Shown: positions 55,701 to 64,000 of the stretch, piece by piece | Layout of the letters: every line of letters starts with the position of its first letter | Numbering within the stretch: the stretch's first letter is position 1 | NCBI GenBank assembly: GCA_029204225.1 | Contig: CM055100.1 | Coordinates: 59,022,975 to 59,086,974 of the forward strand | DNA: 64,000 nt | Source of the DNA: Diphasiastrum complanatum | Lineage: Eukaryota; Streptophyta; Lycopodiopsida; Lycopodiales; Lycopodiaceae | Direction of reading: 5' to 3' | The notes under the pieces: generated by a model | The model's input: the letters and a program-made list of their open reading frames with translations, nothing else | Database searches by the model: none | Told to the model about the DNA's origin: nothing | Translations under genes and position numbers: made by a program

Positions 55701-56121
55701 AAAGACTTACAAGTGTCACAAGCGCCTTGTCAAAACAATTTTTTTTAGACTCATCCAGACACAATCAAATTTTGGTTATGGACTCATTCAAATTATATGG
55801 GGATGTTATCTTATCAATGTCTTTCAGAAATATCTTACATGTTCCATCTTCATCTTCATCCTCATCCTCCACTTCAAATTGGTCCAAAAGTATTATTTTT
55901 TCCATTTTGACATTATGCATCACCTCTTCTAATTTTTTGTACAACAAAATTGAATAACTCTATAAATTTATTGTTAGTTATTTTCTTAGTAGAGTAATAT
56001 ATTTATTTTGTTTTGTCCATTGTCTTTACTTCCTTGGTGTGGCTACAAGACTTTAAAATAACCTTCAACATTTTTAACTTTAAAATATCATGAGAAAGAA
56101 ATTTGCACAAAAATAAAAATG

Positions 56122-56157
<36 letters not shown>

Positions 56158-56310
56158 AAAAAAGTAAAGTATAAAACAAAGTTCTTATTTTTCAAAATAA
56201 AAATGACGTAAACCAATTAATTTTTTGATATTAATATTATTTATGGTTGTGTCAGGGCTCAGTTTTTTTGGCTTCTTTTGATGGTTTCTTTGAGTTTTAC
56301 TCTTAAAAGA
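52734..56310. other. AT-rich DNA without recognised genes
   Basis: Very AT-rich. (CA)n at 53328-53382, poly-T at 55309-55323, (TA)n at 56126-56154. Short frames such as 55337-55534 lack recognisable motifs. Confidence 0.5.
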
Positions 56311-56315
56311 GCTTT

Positions 56316-56860
56316 TTAGTGAATCATGCTAGGATTAGCCATGTATTGGCTTAATGAGCTGATGGCGTATGCGAGATCAAGTTTGGTTGAGATCATAACA
56401 TACATCATGGCTGTAATTAATTGATATGGATACCCCTTCATTTCGTCTCTCTCCTCATCAATTTGAGGACATTGCTCATTTGCTAACTTCAAACCCAGAG
56501 GATTATGTGCAAGCTTGTAATTCAAAAAATGGAATTTCGATAATAAGTTTTGGAAGTACCTCTGATGAATAATATAAATAAGTCTTTTGCTTTTGTGGAT
56601 CTGAATCCCGAGACAATAATGTGCTTCTCCCAGATCTGTCATCCCAAATTCTGCAGCTTCTATATCATCTTATGAATCTAACTGTACAGGCTGACTACTT
56701 GAAGGAGTCAAAATAGTATTTCGATATGTATTAGTTGTTGGGATAGAATTTATAGACTGCATATGTCCTTGCCCTTCAAATTAATAAACTATTCTTTAAA
56801 AAAAGTCACATCCCCATTAGTAAAAACTTTGCAGGTTTCAATATTGTACAGTCGATACAT
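56316..56860 (-). pseudogene. RT C-terminal end of copy E, core deleted
   Basis: A Ser/Gln-rich linker (TPSSSQPVQLDS) runs straight into MTDLGEAHYCLGIQIHKSKR, the stretch normally found after YVDD. RYFQNLLSKFHF and YQLITAMMYVMISTKLDLAY follow, ending at 56316. About 600-700 nt of RT would be missing compared with a normal copia. Confidence 0.8.
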
Positions 56861-57648
56861 TCAATTAGAAGAACAATAGCCAACAAAAATAGTTTTGAAA
56901 GAATTCTCATCTAGTTTCTTTCTTGTGTCCTTTGGGACATGAGCATAGGTAGTGCATCCAAATACTCTCAAATGCTTTAATGAAGGTTTGGATCTTGTCC
57001 AAACTTCATGATGGGTTTTGCTCTCAAGTAGGCCTTTAGTAATACATCGATTCTGCACGTAGGCTGTTGTTCAGACAACATGTTGCCAGAATGATTTGGG
57101 CAACGAAGCATGAGTGATCATGCATTTGGCAAACTCAACTAAGGTCCTGTTTTTCCTTTTAGCCAGTCCATTCGACTGTGGAGAATAAGAAGCGACAAAC
57201 TGTTGTTCAATGCCAGTAGCTAAACAATAGTCCTTGAATTCATTTGAGATGTGTTCACCACCATTGTCGCTCATGAGAAAGAACTGGAAAGCTTTAGATT
57301 TGTGCTTCATAAAATATACAACAGTTCTTTTAGAATAGACATCAATAAATGTAATAAAGAACTTTGCATCAAGTAGTGATGGTGTCTACATTGGGCCACA
57401 TATATCAGTATGTAAAATGTCTAGCGAATCTTTAGATATGTGTTCTTGATTTGACTTAGCCTTCTTACTTGTTTTCCTACGATACAACTTTGGCAGACAA
57501 GAGGGTAGACAATTCGATAGTCAAAATCAAGAACTGAAGAATGCTTAGACATGTTAGCAGTTAATATATAATTAAGGTGGCCAAGTCCATAATGCCAAAT
57601 CAATTCTTTATTCATGGATACTGAACTAGCTAAAGCATGATTAGTCAC
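56861..57648 (-). pseudogene. Integrase of copy E
   Basis: Pre-integrase zinc region: LIWHYGLGHLNYILTANMSK ... CQSCIVGKQ (57648-57480). The core has the second D in MSDNGGEHISNEFKDYC and the E-bearing segment altered (SPQSNGLAKRKNRTLVEFAK, E of the usual GVAERKN replaced by K). HLRVFGCTTYAHVPKDTRKK and FIFVGY-type end follow (57058-56861). Three frames are needed. Loss of the third acidic residue suggests an inactive enzyme. Confidence 0.8.
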
Positions 57649-57741
57649 AGAATAACAATGAGTGAGCCTATGGAGATATCCTTGTTTTTTTTGAGTGCCA
57701 GAACTCTCTTGTATTTATCAAGAATTTTACATGAATCTGTC

Positions 57742-58015
57742 TCAAATTCTACCCCTTATGTCCAAAATGAAAAATTCGACTGACAGGACAACATATTTGT
57801 CGTCAGGTTCGGGACATACATTACATTTGGTATCAGCTTCGACAGTCCATTCTGAAAACTCTGTTTGACACCTTTGATTGTGTGTGAGTTGTTGTCTCCG
57901 AGGTGAACGAACTTCTTGGTGATGTAGGTCAAATAGTAGATAAATCATTCTTGATGGTTCGTCATGTGTTGTGTCGCTCCACAATCAAGGAACCATTTCT
58001 CAGATTGTTCGACAT
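57742..58015 (-). pseudogene. Protease region of copy E
   Basis: WFLDCGATQHMTNH (about 58000-57960) corresponds to the copia protease W-x-L-D-S-G-A-T-x-H-M, with Cys in place of the Ser beside the catalytic Asp. The tail contains LIPNVMYVPNLTTNMLSC. Stops are present. Confidence 0.7.
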
Positions 58016-58129
58016 GGTGATGATTCACCATGAAGGCTTCCTAATCATCGTCATCTTTGACATTCTGCTTTGTGTTGATGGTTGCATTGGCTTGTTGATC
58101 TAGCTGCTTCTTGTTGTTGTTGTTGAACT

Positions 58130-58760
58130 TCAAGATTCGGCAGCCTTGGATTTCGTGGTTCATCCTTTTGCAGTATTTACAGAATAATCTTTTCTTGTTT
58201 TGAGCGGGTTGTGGATTTTGGGTCGAACCTTGCCTCTGTGACTACTTCTGATTGTTGTCAAATTGTTTGACAGCTTTCTTCTTCTATTGCTTCTTCATGT
58301 TCTTCATGGAGAATAGAGCCTGAGAGTCATTGATGGAAGACGAAGATGCTCCATTCTTTCGAGTTTCCTCCTGTAGAAGCATAATTATGACTCTCAATAA
58401 AGCTATATCTGAGTGAGTAGAAATCATCATCACCCAGTTTTCATAAGAGGATGACATGCTAGACAATAAGGTCATGACAACGTCTGAATCTTCGATCACT
58501 GAACCTATTGCAGCCATTTGCTCTAACAGAGTCTTGAATTGATTGATGTGATTCTGAACAGAGTCACCTTCTAAGATTTTGAGTGAGAAGAACTTCTTTT
58601 GCATATGCAGCTTCGAAGTGACATCTCTCACTTCGTAGAGTGTATTCAATATGTCTCAAAGCTTCTTTCGAAGATTGGGTTTGTTTGATGTGGCCAATTT
58701 GTGTGTCGGAGATGTTAAGGTGAATAAGACAAAGCTTTGCCATCCATGAGCTTCCACTTG
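58130..58760 (-). pseudogene. gag of copy E with CCHC knuckle
   Basis: UBN2-type gag: MNTLYEVRDVTSKLHMQKKF, SVQNHINQFKTLLEQMAAIG, DVVMTLLSSMSSSYENWVMM, MLLQEETRKNG (58649-58284). The knuckle CKYCKRMNHEIQGC is at about 58190-58140 in another frame. The N-terminal gag part is scattered over 58660-59000. Confidence 0.8.
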
Positions 58761-59459
58761 GAAAAGGGGAATTAGTTCAGTTCTAGCAACTATTTTTCAC
58801 AATTCTTTAGCCATCAGCACTACCCTCATTTTGAATTTTCATAAATGGTAAATCGAACCATTGAGTTTGTCTACCATAAGTTTTGACAATCTGTGAGTAA
58901 ATTTTTTGCGAGTTTCATTCTACCCATGGTTCATTGATTATGTAGCACATGGCATGCCATGTAATACTAACTTCATTTTGTCTCTAACTACAAGAAGATG
59001 CTGACTAGATGCAAAAATTTCAATGTATTTCAATGTGAGACAACTTTGGAAGTGCACTGATCTCCACTCTTTACTACTAATAATTCTCTCAATGTCTCTT
59101 GATAGGTGTCATGACAATCTCTAGCACGTCTTTCTTCTATGGTATTGTGTCCACTTTCCTGTTTTTAATTTTTTGCTATGTATTAAAATTGGCTTTTCAC
59201 TTTCCAATACCACAAAAAGCTTGGGCACCATAGCTTGAGCCACTGCATCATGTGAATTATTCACAACCATTCAACTTTCTATAAAACAAATTATATAGTC
59301 TATGTGATAACGGGACTACCAAATTGTGCTCTATGTGACAATTCAGGTATCAAACCATCATTGTCATGAATAATATCTACTTTTCAGGTATTCCATCATA
59401 TTTTTGTGGATACATTATAGGGTTGATAGATTGAAAATTTTCAATTATAAAATAAAAAT

Positions 59460-59800
59460 GGTATTTTGCCACATTTAAGAACCAAATTTTGACTAAAAAC
59501 ATTATTTCAGAATATTTTTTTTCAGCCTCCAAACATAGCATGCCAGGGTGCTAAGTAAATTAGCTAGATTTTTTTTTGGCAACCTTCAAAGATAGCGTGC
59601 TAAATGAAACAAGAAATTTTTTTTTGCGACAGAATCAAATAGGACGCCAACGTGCTATAGGATTCAGCTGCAATTTTTTTTTTTGAGCGGTCACGCCTAC
59701 ACATCGACGTGCTATCTTTGGAGGCTGCAAAAAAAAAAATTTAATTTGAATTTCTTTTTACTTAGTCAGATTTTTAACTATGTACCAAACCACATTCTTA
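59460..59800. repeat. Long imperfect foldback in the copy E leader
   Basis: CAGCCTCCAAACATAGCATG (59523) is mirrored by CGTGCTATCTTTGGAGGCTG (59708-59727). Adjacent T- and A-runs and looser matches extend the pairing toward 59465 and 59795. GTGCTA/TAGCAC words recur about six times. Likely a foldback transposon or MITE; ends not defined. Confidence 0.55.
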
Positions 59801-60076
59801 ATAATAAACATTGAAGTAATAGCATAAAAAAGGTAGCACACCATGTGCTATCTTTTTGTTGAATCATAACAAGAAAGAAACTCGCAAAAAATTTAATCGC
59901 AAAATGCCAAGGCCCGTCTACCATTAGAGCAGACTGTAATTGTGAATCCATTTGAAAGTTTGAGATGAGTGTATGTAGATAGTAGATTATATGACTTGAA
60001 ATAATTATAATACGTGACTACTATGTATTTGAACAATCGGTCTGATACTATAAGCTCTATATCGGCTTTAATACCA

Positions 60077-60790
60077 TGTCGGGAATTGTGCTTGGGGATA
60101 GCAGAATCCTCGGTGCATGGATCTACGTCTATCACATTCGAGACGACCTCGACAAATCGATGATCGCTCTACTTGGTCACAGTTTCGAAGTCACTAGATA
60201 ATAATCGACACAAATTATCAGTCACATGAATAACTTCATTTACATAATAAGAATCGATCAGAACAGAATAAATGAGCATTCAACACAACGTACATGACTC
60301 AGATAACTGGAACGTAGTCGTAGGGAGTTACAAGTTTGAATGCAGACATTAGTCGCGTTTTTTCTGAAACAATACTCTATGATAACATAGAGAAAGAACA
60401 AATAAATTGTGCTTTGGATGTTTGATCGAGTTTTGAGCATCTCACCGAACAACTGATAAGTTGTTGTATGTATACACATGGTTAACTGACTAAAAGAATG
60501 CTTAGTCTATACTCTAAGAATAGGATTAAGGCACTACGTGTTGTTAGTAGTCGCTTTCGGACAATATCTGATTCTGTTAGAGATTTTGTTCAGATGTGAT
60601 GAAAATTATGTTGAGCCGACGAATGTTTGAGTCGACCATTAGAGATGGAGTGAAGGTGACAAACGAATAGTCGATGTCGGTTGAGTCGACAAAACACTGT
60701 CATCGATTCCTTTGTATTTCTATAGACTGTTAGGGAACAAGTGTATTTCTGCATAGTGCGGGACTGTACAAGCATTTACATGCAATAAAT
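60077..60790 (-). repeat. Probable LTR of copy E, right edge unknown
   Basis: On the minus strand the sequence ends CAATTCCCGACA immediately before the primer site. The outer end could not be found because no second copy is present. Confidence 0.4.
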
Positions 60791-61350
60791 GAATGGATCT
60801 AGATTAGTAATGAGATAAGGGATGGAGAGGATAGAAATCCAATAAATGGCATTTACCTATGCCATCTTCAATAAAGAAGAAAATAAATGAGTATCAACTA
60901 TAATTGTGACAAGTTTCGAAGCCACCATGTAAAACATGGCTCCAAAGAGTGCTTATCCTTGGAGAGAATATAAAATTTGTTTTCAATTAACACTTCCATG
61001 TGATGTGCTTTAATATTCTATGTTGATTGAATGCCTTGTCATTATTTGTAGTCTAGTAAAACTCTAGTATGAGTGCATTCCATTTTTTTAAGACACTAGT
61101 TGGACATTTTGCAAGATGCATGCATTCAATTTTTGAAACTTCTACTTGATTTGCTTCAATCTATCTATGATCCAAGCGTCTTATCATTTGTGGATTTGAA
61201 TCGTGAAACATGGGCAACGAGTGCATTTAACTTGTTTATTTGAGAATAATAGTTTGTAGAGCTCGAAATATAACACAAAGTGATTCGAATGGTCAAGATT
61301 GTGATCCCGATGGAACTTCAGTAGCCAATGGGTGATGAGGAGGTTCCACT
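60791..61350. other. No gene seen
   Basis: Ordinary AT-rich sequence; may include the start of the LTR of the next element. Confidence 0.4.
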
Positions 61351-61416
61351 CTCACTCTTATAAAAAGAAACCATTTTTCTTGTATTTTATTATTAGAAGA
61401 GTAATAGAACTCTACC

Positions 61417-62311
<895 letters not shown>

Positions 62312-62498
62312 CTCTCTTCCTCCCTCTTCATGGTGAGTGTGAGTGATGTTTAGTTTCTTTATGTAGATTTATGGTAGGATCTTAAGCTAGTTGGTGAAAG
62401 GCAACATCTCCAAGGCTCCTAGTTGGACCGAGCCCACTTCCCGTACTACACACGACCAGGAAAGAGATGGGAAACCTGTCTTTTTCTTGGCTTAACAT

Positions 62499-62516
62499 TG
62501 GCGCCATTGTCGGGGA
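62499..62516 (+). other. Primer-binding site, tRNA-Asp type (element F)
   Basis: TGGCGCCATTGTCGGGGA, one difference from the site of element 1. Confidence 0.8.
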
Positions 62517-62689
62517 GCCAAATGTTAGCCTTTCATCAACATAGCATTTTTGGTTGTGTTTTTGTTGATCTGCGTTCAATTTGTTTTTCAAATGTTTTGT
62601 TTATTACATGGTTTGTGCTGGTTTTTTGATTTTATTTTCTGAATTAAAAAATTAAAAAAAATATAATAAAAAAGGTCTTATCCTCCAAC

Positions 62690-63480
62690 GCTAATCTTTA
62701 TCTCCATCCATCACTTCTCTCTGCTCCACACCACTCCACCTCCATTGTTGCTCCCTGATCCATCATACTCCACCTCCATCACAACTTCCCTACAAGTGCT
62801 CCCTGTCCTTTGCTCCATCCTTGCTCCAACACTCCCCTCTCCTCACCTCCTGCACCTTCCTGCCTGCTGCTCTACCTTCTCATCCTCCCTCACGTTCCTG
62901 CGAGTGCTCCCTGATCCATCATACTCCACCTTCATCACAACTTCCCCGCAAGTGCTCCATGCCCTTTGCTCCATCCTTGCTCCAACACTCCCCTCTCCTC
63001 AACTCCTACACCTTCATGCCTGCTGCTCTACCTTCTCTGCCTGCTCCCTTTCCCTCCCCCTCCTCACTCCATGTCTCTCTCTGTTCCTCCGCTCCCTCCC
63101 TCACCTGCCCGTGATCTCTCCATGCTGCTCCTTCCCTACCACTCCCCTCCCCCTCCTCGCTCCTTGTCCCTCCTTGCTCCTCCGCTCCCTCCCTCACCTA
63201 CTACGATCCCCCCTATTGTGCCCTCCACCCTAGCCTGCCTCCATTCTCTGCCTTGCTCACAGCCCCTTTTTGGTTGCCCACTCCACGCCCTCTTTGCTGT
63301 CTCCTTCACGCCCTTCTCGTTGTCTGCTCCTCGACTGCTGTTGTTGCTCTCCACCGTCCTGATCCGCCCCCCTGCCTACAGCTTCGTGCCCTGCCCTCGA
63401 TCCCTTCCCACCCTGGCTTTCTCCTCCCATCCTGGCCTATAATGCACCCCAACCCACTGTACTCATGCCCCACCCATCTA
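62690..63480 (+). repeat. C-rich leader with a 156-bp tandem duplication
   Basis: Copy 1 starts at 62749 and copy 2 at 62905, both TGCTCCCTGATCCATCATAC; they agree closely for about 135 bp. CTCCGCTCCCTCCCTCACCT recurs at 63089 and 63181. Open frames here are Pro/Ser/Leu-rich, without family motifs, and are probably composition-driven. Confidence 0.75.
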
Positions 63481-63627
63481 CCACCTCTACCTCCAACCTA
63501 CCCACCTTTCCCCTTTCATAAAGTGAAAGATTTAGTTTATTTTATCTTATTTATTTCCTTTCTTCCCTTTTTTTTCTTTTGAGGGTTTGTAAGATTTGTT
63601 TGTTTATTTGTTTTAAAGGGGGCACCA

Positions 63628-64000
63628 TTTTGTGATTCCCAAATCGCTAGACTTTTTGTGATTCTCCAATCTGCTGGACTTTTTGTGATTCCCAAATCGC
63701 TAGACTTTTGTGAATCCCGAATCTGCTAGACTTTTTGTGATTCCCAAATCTGCTAGACTTTTTGTGATTTCCAAATCGCTAGACTTTTTGTGATTCCCCA
63801 ATCTACTAGACTTTTGTGATTCCCAAATCGCTAGACTTTTTGTGATTCTCGAATCTGCTAGACTTTTTGTGGTTCCCAAATCGCTAGACTTTTTGTGAAT
63901 CCCGAATCTGCTAGACTTTTTGTGATTCCCAAATCGCTAGACTTTTTGTGAAGCCCAAATCTACTAGACTTTTTGTGATTCCCAAATTGCTAGACTTTTT
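63628..64000 (+). repeat. 26-27-bp tandem array, at least 14 copies, running off the window
   Basis: Unit TTTTTGTGATTCCCAAATCG plus CTAGAC. AAATCGCTAGAC and AATCTGCTAGAC forms mostly alternate, giving a 53-bp higher-order unit. It begins right after AAAGGGGGCACCA. It lies in the leader of element F, downstream of its primer site. Confidence 0.95.

Larger units (their letters stand above)
56311..60076 (-). mobile_element. Degenerate Ty1/copia element (copy E)
   Basis: On the minus strand in order: a degenerate primer site (60076-60064, TGGTATTAAAGCC), leader with a foldback insert, gag, CCHC knuckle, protease, pre-integrase, integrase, linker, RT C-terminal end. Integrase before RT gives Ty1/copia. 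The RT core is deleted and the element is cut at about 56300, without RNase H or 3' LTR. Confidence 0.8.

Noticed and set aside
62745-63582. Pro/Ser/Leu-rich proteins in the leader of element F
   Set aside because: Frames follow the C-rich, duplicated composition, and several overlap in different phases without family motifs.

Overview
This window is nuclear DNA of a land plant. The evidence is GT-AG introns, plant-type Ty3/gypsy and Ty1/copia retrotransposons primed by tRNA-Asp or initiator tRNA-Met, hAT and LINE remnants, very long (CT)n tracts, and one gene that closely matches plant EMC3. Sequence alone does not fix the species. The very long repeat-filled intron would suit a large-genome lineage, but that is inference.

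Layout. 1-10.6 kb: a broken histone H3-like gene on the minus strand, with tail, TATA box and histone fold. It is split in its proline-coding minisatellite by a Ty3/gypsy element (1137-9912, two 821-bp LTRs, 5-bp target duplication). 11.2-12.4 kb: an unrecognised minus-strand gene remnant. 12.8-18.8 kb: a second, older gypsy element with its RT/RNase H region deleted. It shares a layout with the first: integrase, GATC/TAGATC-rich spacer, array of short ACTCGC-like motifs, TATA box, then a coiled-coil third ORF. 19.6-20.5 kb: a BED/hAT transposase-like remnant.

22.4-45.4 kb: an apparently intact EMC3 gene on the minus strand (8 coding exons, 253 codons plus stop, all splice sites GT-AG). Its 16-kb first intron holds a nest of elements. 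These are copia fragments, a 404-bp TRIM whose LTRs carry a tRNA-like Pol III unit, a hAT-type MITE with an 8-bp target duplication, LINE-like ORF1 pieces, and a 1.9-kb non-autonomous gypsy derivative that keeps only a chromodomain-like end. Intron 4 carries a LINE.

46-64 kb: an unrecognised ORF cluster, a truncated gypsy element with gag joined to RT, 3.5 kb of AT-rich DNA with no genes seen, a minus-strand copia element lacking its RT core, a foldback repeat, and the 5' end of another tRNA-Asp-primed element. That last element has a CT tract grown to about 0.9 kb and a leader containing a 26-27-bp tandem array that runs off the window.

The only gene that looks functional is EMC3. The most unusual items are the split H3-like gene, the palindromic motif arrays and promoter-linked third ORF of the two gypsy elements, and the tRNA-bearing TRIM. 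All reading was by eye; no alignment or database search was run.
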